A stretch of 64,000 nt of DNA from Thiosocius sp963808165 (GCA_963808165.1 CAWEET010000001.1:62001-126000), one strand, 5' to 3'. Positions 20,230 through 29,252 are shown, counted from the stretch's first letter. A program made the numbers and translations. The notes: generated by a model not told the origin, from the letters alone.

Positions 20230-21323
20230 GCCGAGACGCTGTTCTCGAGCGTGTAGGGGTGGATCGCTTCCGCGAGCAGCGGCGCGGGCGGTGGATTGCG
20301 CAGCGATGTCAGAATCGCTCTGGCGAGGGCGTCATCGTTGTCGACCGGGACCAGGGCCCCGTACCTGCCGCCTTGCAGAATCTGACTGGGACCACTCGGA
20401 CAGTTGGTGGCTGCGGCTGGTGTCCCGCAGGCCATGGCCTCCACGAGCACATTACCGAAACCCTCCCAGGATGAGGAGAGCACGAAGAGGTCGGCGCCGC
20501 GCATGTAAGGGTACGGATTAGCCTGGAATCCGAGCAGTTCGACATCTTCGGCGACGCCCAACTGCTGCGCCAGCCGGAGGAGTTCCGGACGTTGCTTACC
20601 CTCCCCCAAGATCATCAGATGCATGGGCTGCTCCCGGCGGGCCTTTGCGAAGGCGCGCAGCAGCAGCTGAAAATTCTTGATTCGGCTGAGGCGACCCACG
20701 CCCAACACCAGCGCTGGCTGATCCGCCTGCAACCAGCGGTGATCCACCGGGATGTGCGACAGCCTCTCGAGCTCCGGGGTCACCACCGGGTTGGGAAGGA
20801 CCGGCAGTTGGGAAAGCGGCCGTTGGAGGATCTGCGCCATGTCCTGGGCGACTCCCTCGGAGACGCAGAATACCCGGTCCGCCGGGCCGAACAGTCTGCG
20901 CACCTGGCGATACCGCTGCCAGCGCCGCCAGGGGCCGGCGTGACGCCCGAGGAGTTGGCCTGTGTAATCCAGGCTTGCCACCATGATCGACTCTGGCGGA
21001 TTGATCATCTGCCGGCGGGTATTGCTGATCAGGCGAAAATCCTCTTCTTTTGCCGTCAGCACGACACTTGCGCCTCGGGTTGACAACAAACTTGCCAGTT
21101 CTTCCCGACGTTGCGCCGGCGACCGCCCCTGCAGGCGCACGAGCGCGGCGCCCGGTGAGGTCTCGAGCAGCCCTTCGGCGGCAATCTGATGCAGATACAG
21201 GTCGGCGCCGATACCGCGTTCGGCAAAGCCCCTGGCCAGATTCAGGAAACAGCGTTCGACACCGCCGTCTCCCAGGTGCTGCAATAGCAGGGCGATCCGT
21301 GCCGATGGGGATTCGGGAGGCAT
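20166..21323 (-). CDS. Glycosyltransferase family 4
   Basis: A 385-residue GT4 enzyme. N-terminal IALLLQHLGDGGVERCFLNL (acceptor half with the GGVER motif) and C-terminal ALVLGVGRLSRIKNFQLLLR, LMILGEGKQRPELLRLAQQ and SSWEGFGNVLVEAMACGTP are typical. TNCPSGPSQILQGGRYG is closely matched in the paralogue at 24010-25152 (TDCPSGPREVLAGGRYG), so the two probably arose by duplication. Its stop lies 64 bp inside the convergent O-antigen-ligase-like gene. Immediately downstream of, and probably co-transcribed with, the GT4 gene at 21324. Confidence 0.88.
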   Translation of the reverse strand: MPPESPSARIALLLQHLGDGGVERCFLNLARGFAERGIGADLYLHQIAAEGLLETSPGAALVRLQGRSPAQRREELASLLSTRGASVVLTAKEEDFRLISNTRRQMINPPESIMVASLDYTGQLLGRHAGPWRRWQRYRQVRRLFGPADRVFCVSEGVAQDMAQILQRPLSQLPVLPNPVVTPELERLSHIPVDHRWLQADQPALVLGVGRLSRIKNFQLLLRAFAKARREQPMHLMILGEGKQRPELLRLAQQLGVAEDVELLGFQANPYPYMRGADLFVLSSSWEGFGNVLVEAMACGTPAAATNCPSGPSQILQGGRYGALVPVDNDDALARAILTSLRNPPPAPLLAEAIHPYTLENSVSAYLLALGFPLPPSDLAANSQL

Positions 21324-22472
21324 CTATACCATCCGGTTTTCGAGCAGCCCCGCATAGGCCGCTCGGTAAGCGCTCAATGAGAAAGACGCGTGGACGCGAT
21401 CGTAACCACTCTGCCCACGGTGCGCGCGCTGCGCAGGTGTTTGCCGATAGACGTCGAGCATCTGTTGCGCGAGTTCGGCCCGGTCGCCGCTGCGGAAGAG
21501 GCGGGCCATTGGGTCCAGCACTTCAGCCGGTGCCCCGCTATCGCTGGCCAATACCGGGACGCGGCTGACCATCGCCTCCAGCAGAACCAGACCGAAGGGT
21601 TCGTGCCTCGACGGCAGCACGAAGACGTCGAAGGCGGTCATGTACCGCGCCGCGTCGTCCAGGAAGCCGTGTATTCGTGCCCTATCCTGCAGCGCCGCCG
21701 CGGCCACCTGATCCTTCAGACTGGATTCCAGCGGCCCCCTCCCGATGATGATCAGCCTGGCCTTTGGCATGTCGCGGCAGGCCCGGGAAAAGGCGCCGAT
21801 CAGATCGTCCTGTGCCTTGAATCCGACCAGGCGGCCGACGGTCCCAAACACGAAATCACCCGGCTGCAAACCCAGCGCAGACCGCGCCTCGGCGCGGCTA
21901 AGCTGCCTGCGTTCCAGCGCGTCTGCGTCGATGGCGTTGTGAATCACCCGGCAGCGTTCGGTTGGCAGCGTGGCAAGCTGTGCTCGCAGGTTGCTGCAAA
22001 TGGCCTGAGATACGCCGACCAGGCTCCAGGGATGGTGCAGCGCCTTCGTCAGGAAGCGGTTGCGCCGCTCGCCGTGTTTGTCTGCGGGATCGAAATAGTC
22101 ATAGTCGTGGACGACTTGCACGGCCTGCTTAACCAAGCCGATCCGTACCAGGGGATGCACCGCCCGTGCCGGGGTCATGTGATGGCAGACGGCGAGGTCC
22201 TGAGGCCTGCCATGCAGCGCCTTCCACAGGGCCAGTGTCAGCCAAACGGTGTTCTTGTAGCGCTTGCGACGCGAGGCGTCCAGGCAGATCACTTGGCCTG
22301 GAAAGGCCCGCTGCTTTTGTGTGGACATATGGCCACGCTGAAACACGCTGCACACCCTAGCGCCGCGCTCGGCGAAGCCGTGCGCGATCTCAGCGTGGTA
22401 GTCGAATCCGCCGTCGATCACCGAGCGACTGACCTGCAGCACCCGCGGCGCATCGCTCCGCACGGTGCTCAA
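21324..22472 (-). CDS. Glycosyltransferase family 4
   Basis: A 382-residue GT4 protein. N-terminal PRVLQVSRSVIDGGFDYHAEIAHG, then VVHDYDYFDPADKHGERRNRFL, and the donor half with FVFGTVGRLVGFKAQDDLI, LIIIGRGPLESSLKDQV and SRHEPFGLVLLEAMVSRVPV (the E-x7-E equivalent). The YDYFDPADKHGERRNRF stretch resembles kinase-like LPS core glycosyltransferase neighbours in other proteobacteria, but I cannot name the acceptor. Ends directly against the next gene (21323), so coupled translation is likely. Confidence 0.86.
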   Translation of the reverse strand: MSTVRSDAPRVLQVSRSVIDGGFDYHAEIAHGFAERGARVCSVFQRGHMSTQKQRAFPGQVICLDASRRKRYKNTVWLTLALWKALHGRPQDLAVCHHMTPARAVHPLVRIGLVKQAVQVVHDYDYFDPADKHGERRNRFLTKALHHPWSLVGVSQAICSNLRAQLATLPTERCRVIHNAIDADALERRQLSRAEARSALGLQPGDFVFGTVGRLVGFKAQDDLIGAFSRACRDMPKARLIIIGRGPLESSLKDQVAAAALQDRARIHGFLDDAARYMTAFDVFVLPSRHEPFGLVLLEAMVSRVPVLASDSGAPAEVLDPMARLFRSGDRAELAQQMLDVYRQTPAQRAHRGQSGYDRVHASFSLSAYRAAYAGLLENRMV

Positions 22473-22506
22473 TGGTCAAGCGACTGTGCATACATGACTG
22501 GGGCGG

Positions 22507-23484
22507 TCAGACTCGCAGCTTGTCGTTGGTAAAAAACTTGAGCGGGTGGCGCACGAAATTTCGCCATATGCGTTTGCGGCGCCGCTGCGCGTATCCCTCG
22601 GGATCGACGCTGCGTTCGTAATCCAGACGGGCCCGACGCTTGGCCTCCATGTCGGCGTACAGTTTCTTGTGAATGACGAAACCCGCCTCCTGGTCATAGC
22701 GCAGCAGGGCCTGCGGGTTGTACTTGCCCGCGGGGCGCTCGCTGTCGAGGTCGAGTTCGATCAGCAAAGACGGCCGCACATGCCCCTTGGCAACCTCGTC
22801 TCTGACATCCTGCTCGGAGAGGGCACCCGAGCCCAGCATCAACTTCAGTTCATCGGTCCATACGTAGCCCAGCGGATGACACGGGTAGACCCAGGGCTGC
22901 GTCTTGATCTTGGTGTAGTGCAGCAAGCGGGTCTCGCTGGTGAGTTCGTCGAGGCTGTTCCAGCCCAACGGCAGTCTGTCCTGCAGTTCTCCTTCCTGCA
23001 GCAGCGGATAGACCGAGATCAGATCGCTGTAGTCATAGTCGACGCCCAGGCCCTGCATGATCTTTTCCACGTCCCAGTCCAGCGCCCCGCAGTCCATCAC
23101 CATGACCGCGGTGAGGCGCCCCGAGCCCTTGGTCTGCTCGGTAACCTTTTCGACCATGATCTTGGCACCGTCGAAAGGCATTTCCCAAATCTCGGCGATG
23201 TCGCGAAACACGACCATGTCCGAGTCCATGTAGATTGCCCGGCCCTGGTAACCCGCCTCCTTGGGTATCGCAAAACGCCCATAGGAAAAGTTCGTGTAGG
23301 GCAGGAACCGGTCGTCTTTGGGTGCCGGAGCCAGCGAGTTGTCTATGGTCCGCATCTCAACCGGAAGGTCGGTGTGCCGCCGGATCGAGTATTCGAGCAC
23401 ACGGTAAGCCAGGTGCTCGGTTTCGTGGGCGCCGACGAATATGCGCACGGGTTCTTGTGACTTGGGCGATGAGGAAGCGTCCAT
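22507..23484 (-). CDS. Glycosyltransferase family 8-like protein
   Basis: A 325-residue GT-A fold protein. RIFVGAHETEHLAYRVLEYSI at the start and GRAIYMDSDMVVFRDIAEIW (DxD-type metal/donor site, about residues 92-111) are as in GT8 and related enzymes. LHYTKIKTQPWVYPCHPLGYVW provides the late His/Trp region. A basic C-terminal tail (RRRKRIWRNFVRHPLKFF) may bind membrane. First gene of the minus-strand glycosyltransferase run 23484 to 20166. The donor is likely a UDP-sugar by family; the product is unknown. Confidence 0.75.
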   Translation of the reverse strand: MDASSSPKSQEPVRIFVGAHETEHLAYRVLEYSIRRHTDLPVEMRTIDNSLAPAPKDDRFLPYTNFSYGRFAIPKEAGYQGRAIYMDSDMVVFRDIAEIWEMPFDGAKIMVEKVTEQTKGSGRLTAVMVMDCGALDWDVEKIMQGLGVDYDYSDLISVYPLLQEGELQDRLPLGWNSLDELTSETRLLHYTKIKTQPWVYPCHPLGYVWTDELKLMLGSGALSEQDVRDEVAKGHVRPSLLIELDLDSERPAGKYNPQALLRYDQEAGFVIHKKLYADMEAKRRARLDYERSVDPEGYAQRRRKRIWRNFVRHPLKFFTNDKLRV

Positions 23485-24009
23485 TCGGGCTGCTCCAGGG
23501 TAGTGGTTGCTTTTCAGGTGGCGATTCGGCGTTCAATCGGGGCCATAACAAACCGCAGTGGCGTCACCATGGTGGTCGTTAGCTGACTGGCGGTGCACGG
23601 AGTCGGGTTTTGACGCCGAGATCACCCGGCAGTTGGTCCCTTGCCCCGATGCCCAGGTCTGGTACGACCGTTGTCGTTACGGACGAGCCGCACACCCAAA
23701 TGGTGACTGCGACCCTGCCTCGTCTAACCACCGACCACCGCGCGTTCCGCTTAGGTCTCGCATCAGTATAAACACCCGTTTATCGCCGGGCCAGACCGCG
23801 GCCTTTGAGGTGCTGGACATCATCGCCAGCCGGGCCGCATCGCCTTGCAGTTGTCCTGGCGGGATCGCGCCTCGCCGCGGCCGCGTGGCGCTCGGTGGGG
23901 CAAGACCTCTTCAGTCGGCGCGCCGAGACGTACTGGGGCGCCCTTGACACCGCGCTGGTGTTGGAATCCACTGCACAGGCTTCAACCAGCCCACACTACC
24001 CTGATTGTT
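23485..24009. other. Divergent intergenic region
   Basis: 525 bp between divergent glycosyltransferase genes. Frames here (for example 23558-23947) are Arg/Pro-rich without motifs. Promoters for both directions are expected but no convincing -35/-10 pair was found. No repeat or RNA seen. Confidence 0.4.
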
Positions 24010-25152
24010 TTGGCCACAAAGACCGAAAGCGACACCACAAACCTCGAACCCCGCCGGCTCGCGATTCTGATCTCGTTCTCCGGTGAGGGTGGCGTCGAGC
24101 GCATGGTGCTGAATCTGCTCGAGGGACTCGCCGACACGGGCGTGGCTGTGGACCTGCTGGCGATCCGTGCCGAGAGTGCGCACCTCGATCGGTTGCCGCC
24201 GGACGTCCGACTGATTGACCTCGGGGTGCGTCACACCGGGCTCGCCGTCTTGCCGGTGGCCGGTTATCTGCGGCGTGAACGACCGGCGGCAATGCTGGCC
24301 GCGAAGGACCGTGCAATTCGTGCTGCCATCCTCGCGCGGCGCCTGGCCGGTTGGCACGGGCGCCTGGTGGGCCGAATGGGTACCAATCTCTCGGCCGCGC
24401 TGGCCGGTCGGAGTGCAGCGACGCGCTGGCTGAGGACTGCGCCGATGCGTGCTCTGTACGGTGGGGTGGACCGGGTCATCGCGGTGTCGGAAGGCGTGGC
24501 CGAAGACACCCTGCGCGTCACTGGGCTGCCGGCCAGCCAGGTCGTGGTGGTGCGCAATCCCGTGGTGTCTTCGCACCTGACGGAACTGGCCGCGGCCCCC
24601 TGCCCCCATCCCTGGCTGCAGGCGACGGGGGTTCCGGTGATCCTTGCAGCTGGCCGCCTGACCGAGCAAAAGGATTTCGCCACGCTGCTGTGCGCCTTCG
24701 CGCGCCTGCGCACTGAGACGCCGGTGCGTCTGATCATCCTTGGCGAGGGGCGGCTGCGTGGCGCCCTCGATGGTTTGGCCAGGCAACTCGGAGTGAGCGA
24801 CGATGTCGCGTTGCCCGGTTTCGCCGCCAATCCCTACGCCTGGATGTCACGAGCCTCGCAGTTCGTGCTGTCCTCGGCCTGGGAGGGGTCGCCGAATGTG
24901 TTGACCGAGGCACTGGCACTGGGGGTGCCCGCCGTGTCGACCGACTGTCCCTCCGGGCCGCGCGAGGTCCTCGCCGGCGGGCGCTATGGGGTATTGGTCC
25001 CGGTCGGTGATGCTGCGGGCCTGGCCGAGGCGATGCGGGATACGCTGGCGGCGCCGCTGCCGGCGGCGACCTTGCGCCAGGCCGTCTCCGCCTACACGGT
25101 AGCGGCCGCTACCCAGGGCTATCTGGCGGAGCTGGGCCTCGTTGCCGCCTGA
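24010..25152 (+). CDS. Glycosyltransferase family 4
   Basis: A GT4 enzyme of about 380 residues. The frame is open from an ATG at 23845, but the first 55 residues are Arg/Pro/Trp-rich and unlike the family; a TTG at 24010 (ATKTESDTTN next) fits the length of the paralogue at 20166-21323. The start is uncertain. Core motifs: LAILISFSGEGGVERMVLNL, VILAAGRLTEQKDFATLL, LIILGEGRLRGALDGLA, SSAWEGSPNVLTEALALGVP. It is followed 9 bp later by a sulfotransferase, suggesting the two modify the same glycan. Confidence 0.85.
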   Translation: MATKTESDTTNLEPRRLAILISFSGEGGVERMVLNLLEGLADTGVAVDLLAIRAESAHLDRLPPDVRLIDLGVRHTGLAVLPVAGYLRRERPAAMLAAKDRAIRAAILARRLAGWHGRLVGRMGTNLSAALAGRSAATRWLRTAPMRALYGGVDRVIAVSEGVAEDTLRVTGLPASQVVVVRNPVVSSHLTELAAAPCPHPWLQATGVPVILAAGRLTEQKDFATLLCAFARLRTETPVRLIILGEGRLRGALDGLARQLGVSDDVALPGFAANPYAWMSRASQFVLSSAWEGSPNVLTEALALGVPAVSTDCPSGPREVLAGGRYGVLVPVGDAAGLAEAMRDTLAAPLPAATLRQAVSAYTVAAATQGYLAELGLVAA

Positions 25153-25161
25153 GATCCAAAA

Positions 25162-25833
25162 ATGCTGCTATCGCTGAGATACAATTTCCTGTTCGTCCAC
25201 ACTGCCAAGACCGGCGGCACCTCGGTGCGTGACGCCTTGCAGCCATTGCGCTATCGCGATCCCTACTACCCGCTGCAATGGTTGTGTTCGCGTTTCAGTG
25301 GACTGAGCGGGCACCGGCTTGGGATCAAGTTTCCGCGCCATGCGAAGATCATCGCCGCCAGGGAGATGTTGCCCCAGGAGCTGTTTGACAGCCTGTTCAA
25401 GTTCATTTTCGTCCGCAATCCATGGGACCTGCAGGTGAGTTCGTTTCACCATATCCGCCGCGAGCGCCCACATCTGATGTCCCACATCGAAACCTTCGAG
25501 GAATTCATCCGCTGGAAGCTGGATCCGCAACGCCCATACCAGTATCACGTAGACACGTCGATCGAACTCCAGTCCGACTATGCAATCGACCTGCGTGGCC
25601 GGCTGCTGGTCGATTTCCTCGGCCGTTATGAGACATTGCATGACGATTTCGCCGAGGCCTGCCGACGTATCGGCATCGCAGCGCCGCAACTGCCGCACAA
25701 ACGCCAGGCCAGGGACCGCGATAAAGACTATCGCAGTTACTACACGGATGAACTGGCGGAACTGGTAGCCAGTCACTTCGAACCCGATATCCGTCTGTTC
25801 GGTTACGCCTTCGACCCGCCGCGCGGCCACTGA
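25162..25833 (+). CDS. Sulfotransferase family protein (carbohydrate type)
   Basis: A 223-residue cytosolic-type protein. NFLFVHTAKTGGTSVRDAL (about residues 8-26) is the 5'-phosphosulfate-binding loop, and FKFIFVRNPWDLQVSSFHHI (about 78-97) carries the 3'-phosphate-binding Arg and Ser. Both are hallmarks of PAPS-dependent Sulfotransfer_2-type enzymes. Compact compared with eukaryotic relatives but complete. Adjacent to a GT4 gene (9-bp gap), so a sulfated surface polysaccharide is plausible; the acceptor cannot be read from sequence. Confidence 0.82.
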   Translation: MLLSLRYNFLFVHTAKTGGTSVRDALQPLRYRDPYYPLQWLCSRFSGLSGHRLGIKFPRHAKIIAAREMLPQELFDSLFKFIFVRNPWDLQVSSFHHIRRERPHLMSHIETFEEFIRWKLDPQRPYQYHVDTSIELQSDYAIDLRGRLLVDFLGRYETLHDDFAEACRRIGIAAPQLPHKRQARDRDKDYRSYYTDELAELVASHFEPDIRLFGYAFDPPRGH

Positions 25834-26224
25834 AGCGGCGAGCTGTCGACGGCGCCGACTCGAGGACTTGCACCGCCACCGGCAGCCATCAAGGCCGCTG
25901 CTGGCGAGCCGGTTCCGGCCGGCCTGTTCGACCGCGTGGTGAATCCCGACGACCCGAAAAGCGTGATCCCGATCGAGGGCCTGACCAAGTGCCGTCTCCG
26001 CGATGCAGCGGCCGAGCTGGGTCTGGTCGCCGAGGAAGCGCGGTTCTCCGGGCCGGGTGGCGTGACCCGCAACCTGTATATCAACAAGCAATACCGGCCT
26101 GCAGTCCAATCACCCCCGAAACGAATATCGCGAAACCGTTCCAGCCCGCGGTGAGTTGGCCGCAGACAGTGCCATCGGTCCGAACCCCCCGAGACCCCGA
26201 TTTCGTGGACGCGTTGATGTCGTC
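25834..26224. other. 391-bp gap with possible C-terminal gene remnant
   Basis: Plus-strand frame 25834 to about 26154 is open directly after the sulfotransferase stop and contains PAGLFDRVVNPDDPKSVIPI followed by EGLTKCRLRDAAAELGLVAEE and a VTRNLYINKQ end. It reads like protein, but there is no convincing start codon or ribosome site (GTG at 25936 is the best). I do not recognise it. It may be a gene remnant or a small unassigned gene. Confidence 0.3.
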
Positions 26225-27463
26225 TCAGCCCAAGTTGCCGCCGGAGCCCTGCGCGGCCGCCGCGGGCGTCGGATCCGGCAGGCGAAAAGACAACAGCGCT
26301 GCGGCCAGCACGAACGCCGCTGACCACCACAGGCAGCCTTCCAGACCATGCGTCTGATAGGCCCAGCCGGACAGCACCGTGCCCGTGAGTCGTCCGCCCG
26401 CATTCGCCATGTAATAGAAGCCAACGTTCATCGACACCCTGTCGAAATCGGAATAGGCCAGGATCAGGTACGAGTGCACGGCCGAATTGATCGCGAACAC
26501 CACGCCGAACAGGACCAGCCCGACGACCAGCACCAAGGCCGCGTCCCAGCCCTGTTGCAGCGCCAGCGCGATACCGGCCGGCAGTGTTGCCAGCACGAAG
26601 GCCCAGGTCCGCGCGCTGCTGCCGCCGGGTCCCTGGCCGTGATGACTGTGTCGCATCAGACGTGGTGCCGCGGCCTGCACGACACCGTAGCCGATCACCC
26701 AAAGTGCAAGGAAACTGCCGACCTGGATGAAACTCCAGCCGAGTACCGAGTACAGGAATACCGGCAGTCCCACCACGAACCAGACGTCGCGTGAGCCGAA
26801 CAGGAAAAAGCGTGCCGCCGCCAGCCAGTTGACCTCGGCACGGTTCGCAAACACCTGGGTGAACTTGGGCTTGGCCTTCATCTTTCCGACGCCGGACGGC
26901 AGCAGTCGCACCGTGGTGAGCAGCACGGCCAGCAGCAGACCCGCCAGCACCAGCAGTGCCCCGCGGAATCCGAGCCACTCCAGCAGCGCCGCACCGGCGA
27001 AGAAGCCGAAACCCTTCAGTGCATTCTTAGAACCGGTGAGCATCGCGACCCATCTGAACAGCTTCGAGCCGCCGCCTTCGCCGGCCAGGGTCTTGACGCT
27101 TGCCTTGGCCGACATCTTGTTCAGGTCTTTGGCGATGCCTGACAGCGCCTGCGCCGCCATCACGTACGGTACCGAGAGCCAGGTGTCGGGTACTGTCAAG
27201 ATGCACAAGGCGAACACCTGCAGCCCCATGCCGATGTGCATCGTGAGGTTGAGCCCGATGCGCGCCCCCAACCAGCCGCCGACCAGGTTGGTGACGATCC
27301 CGAAGAACTCGTAGAACAGAAACAGCATTGCCACTTCGAACGGCGAATAGCCAAGCAGGTGGAAATACAGCACCACCAGCATCCGGATCGCGCCATCAGT
27401 GACGGTAAATGCCCAATAGCCGCCGGTGACGACCAGATAGCTGCGCAGACCCGCGTCTGTCAT
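26225..27463 (-). CDS. arsJ: ArsJ organoarsenical efflux MFS transporter
   Basis: A 412-residue major-facilitator protein with about 12 hydrophobic helices. MTDAGLRSYLVVTGGYWAFTVTDGAIRMLVVLYFH is the characteristic ArsJ opening; GIAKDLNKMSAKASVKTLAG and LFRWVAMLTGSKNALKGFGFF are also family-like. In characterised gapdh-arsJ pairs the dehydrogenase makes 1-arseno-3-phosphoglycerate from arsenate and ArsJ exports it. Gene context (arsR, gapdh) supports this. Last gene of the minus-strand operon, 4 bp after the mini ORF. Confidence 0.92.
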   Translation of the reverse strand: MTDAGLRSYLVVTGGYWAFTVTDGAIRMLVVLYFHLLGYSPFEVAMLFLFYEFFGIVTNLVGGWLGARIGLNLTMHIGMGLQVFALCILTVPDTWLSVPYVMAAQALSGIAKDLNKMSAKASVKTLAGEGGGSKLFRWVAMLTGSKNALKGFGFFAGAALLEWLGFRGALLVLAGLLLAVLLTTVRLLPSGVGKMKAKPKFTQVFANRAEVNWLAAARFFLFGSRDVWFVVGLPVFLYSVLGWSFIQVGSFLALWVIGYGVVQAAAPRLMRHSHHGQGPGGSSARTWAFVLATLPAGIALALQQGWDAALVLVVGLVLFGVVFAINSAVHSYLILAYSDFDRVSMNVGFYYMANAGGRLTGTVLSGWAYQTHGLEGCLWWSAAFVLAAALLSFRLPDPTPAAAAQGSGGNLG

Positions 27464-27467
27464 GGCG

Positions 27468-27620
27468 TCAGCACCAAAGCGTCCAGACGCCGATGAGCAT
27501 CAGCCACTTGTTGTGCACCTCGCGGTCGGCAGCAAACAGCCGTATGGCCGATGGTGTCGTGTCGCCCAGCTCGGCCAGAAACCCGCTGCCGAATACCAAG
27601 CCCAGTAGTTTCCGGTCCAT
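27468..27620 (-). CDS. Mini ORF resembling a truncated UPF0016/GDT1 membrane protein
   Basis: A 50-residue frame with an ATG at 27620, 2 bp after the gapdh stop, and a TGA at 27468-27470, 4 bp before arsJ. It reads MDRKLLGLVFGSGFLAELGD, then TTPSAIRLFAADREVHNKWL, and ends IGVWTLWC. The ELGD plus FAAD pattern resembles one half of UPF0016/TMEM165-type cation transporters (E-x-G-D-K-T), but the usual Lys-Thr after Gly-Asp is Thr-Thr and the second helix ends early. Tight spacing on both sides suggests it is translated. Its function in arsenic export is unknown. Confidence 0.55.
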   Translation of the reverse strand: MDRKLLGLVFGSGFLAELGDTTPSAIRLFAADREVHNKWLMLIGVWTLWC

Positions 27621-27622
27621 CC

Positions 27623-28624
27623 TCAGAACCTGTCACAGACCATGCCGACGATATCCATCATCCGGTTCACATAGCCCCATTCGTTGTCGTACCAGGCATA
27701 GATTTTGACCTGAGTGTCGTCGATCACAAGGGTGGACAAGGCGTCGATGATCGAAGAGCGCGGGTCGTTGACATAGTCCACCGAGACCAGCGGACGTTCC
27801 TCGTAGCCCAGGATGTCGGCAAGCTCGCCCTCGGCCGCTTCCCGGAAGAAGCCGTTGATCTCTTCCGCGCTCACCGCCCGTGCGGCCTCGAAAACGAAGT
27901 CCGTCAGCGACGCGTTGAGCAGCGGTACCCTTACCGCGTGTCCGTTCAGCTTGCCGGTCAGCTCCGGGAAGATGCTGGTGATCGCCTTCGCCGAGCCGGT
28001 GCTCGTCGGGATCAGCGATTGGCCGCAGGCACGGGCCCGACGCAGATCCTTGTGGCCCTTGTCGACGATGGTCTGCGTGTTGGTGATGTCGTGGATGGTC
28101 GTCATGCAGCCATGCAAAATACCGACCTTCTCATGCATCACCTTGACCACCGGGGCGAGACAGTTGGTGGTGCAGGATGCGGCGGTTATCAGATGGTGCC
28201 CGGCTGGATCGTAAAGGTGGTGATTGATGCCGTAGACGATATTGAGTGCACCCGCGGTAGGCGCCGCCACGATGACCTTTTTCACGCCCTGATCGAAATA
28301 GGCTTGCAGCGCCTCGGGTTGCTTGTGATGCCGCCCCGTGGCCTCGATGACGATGTCGCAGTCCGACCAGGGGGTTTCAGCGATGCCTGGATTGCTGCTG
28401 TAGGCGATGTCCCTGCCGTCTATCGTGATGACCTCGGGGCCGGCTGTGCAGTCCGGAGACCAGGGGCCATGCACCGAATCGAACTGCAGCAGGTGCGCCG
28501 AGCCGGCCGCGTCGGTCGCCACCTCGTTGACCCGAACGATTTCGAACCCCGGCCGGCCCCAGCCGACGCGCAGACCGAGACGTCCCATGCGACCGAATCC
28601 GTTGATCCCCAGCCTGACTGTCAT
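27623..28624 (-). CDS. Glyceraldehyde-3-phosphate dehydrogenase, ArsJ-associated
   Basis: A 333-residue GAPDH. The start at 28624 (behind AGGAGTCACCGAAC) gives MTVRLGINGFGRMGR, the NAD-binding loop. Catalytic Cys151 lies in AASCTTNCLAP, with THD-loop HDITNTQTIVD and C-terminal WYDNEWGYVNRM. Its position between arsR and arsJ points to arsenate detoxification (arsenolysis of glyceraldehyde-3-P to 1-arseno-3-phosphoglycerate) rather than glycolysis. An ATG-less extension upstream to 28828 is not supported. Inference on substrate follows the published ArsJ pathway. Confidence 0.95.
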   Translation of the reverse strand: MTVRLGINGFGRMGRLGLRVGWGRPGFEIVRVNEVATDAAGSAHLLQFDSVHGPWSPDCTAGPEVITIDGRDIAYSSNPGIAETPWSDCDIVIEATGRHHKQPEALQAYFDQGVKKVIVAAPTAGALNIVYGINHHLYDPAGHHLITAASCTTNCLAPVVKVMHEKVGILHGCMTTIHDITNTQTIVDKGHKDLRRARACGQSLIPTSTGSAKAITSIFPELTGKLNGHAVRVPLLNASLTDFVFEAARAVSAEEINGFFREAAEGELADILGYEERPLVSVDYVNDPRSSIIDALSTLVIDDTQVKIYAWYDNEWGYVNRMMDIVGMVCDRF

Positions 28625-28671
28625 GTTCGGTGACTCCTGAATGAATGATTGTCGGCCGCGACCGCGCAGGC

Positions 28672-29025
28672 TCAGGCACAGCGCGCCTGGCCCGGGCGGC
28701 CCGGCGGCTGCGCCAGGGCCGCTGCATCGCCCCTGAACGGCGGCTGGTCGACCAGCCCCCGATGCATTTCCCGCAGTACCCCGACCTTCCAGTCGGCCAG
28801 GTCCGGGTGCACCCGGTAGTGGACCCACAGACCGTCGCGCCGGTCACGGACCAGCCCGCTCTCGCGCAGCAGCGCCAGGTGCCGCGATACGTGCGGTTGT
28901 GACACCCGCAGCGCACGGGTCAGCTCGCAGACGCAGAGTTCCCCGTGGTCGAGCAGCAGCATCAGGCAGCGCAGGCGCGTCTGATTGGCGAGAGCCGAGA
29001 ACAGGGCTTCGGGTGCCGGGGTCAT
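28672..29025 (-). CDS. arsR: ArsR-family arsenic-responsive repressor
   Basis: A 117-residue winged-helix repressor. The start at 29025 (MTPAPEALFSALANQTRLRC) is preferred over 29073. ELCVCEL holds Cys31 and Cys33, the classic ArsR arsenite-binding pair, ahead of the recognition helix SQPHVSRHLALLRESGLVRD. It heads the operon arsR-gapdh-mini ORF-arsJ, and a palindrome in its leader is a likely operator. Note that ArsR senses arsenite while the pump handles an arsenate product, the usual arrangement. Confidence 0.9.
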   Translation of the reverse strand: MTPAPEALFSALANQTRLRCLMLLLDHGELCVCELTRALRVSQPHVSRHLALLRESGLVRDRRDGLWVHYRVHPDLADWKVGVLREMHRGLVDQPPFRGDAAALAQPPGRPGQARCA

Positions 29026-29031
29026 GTCTAC

Positions 29032-29052
29032 AATATACGGGAATCCATATAT
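29032..29052. promoter_or_regulatory. Putative ArsR operator
   Basis: AATATACGGGAATCCATATAT: an imperfect inverted repeat (ATATA and TATAT arms around CGGGAATCC) a few bases upstream of the arsR start codon, where an autoregulating ArsR would bind. The A/T-rich arms stand out in this GC-rich region. Inference from position and symmetry. Confidence 0.55.
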
Positions 29053-29252
29053 CGTGATCGAAATAATTGTCAACGCGCCGGAGCGCTGCGCGATGCCTGT
29101 TGGCTCGTTATGTATTCCGCGCTGCGTTTCGCGGCGCGGTCAGGCGTTCGCTGGGCCAATCCCGACGTCGTACACTCGGCATTGCCGGCAAGTTCTCATT
29201 TGGAGGGTGGCATGGGTGGCCGCGGCGACACGCAAACCGATCCAGGCGCACG

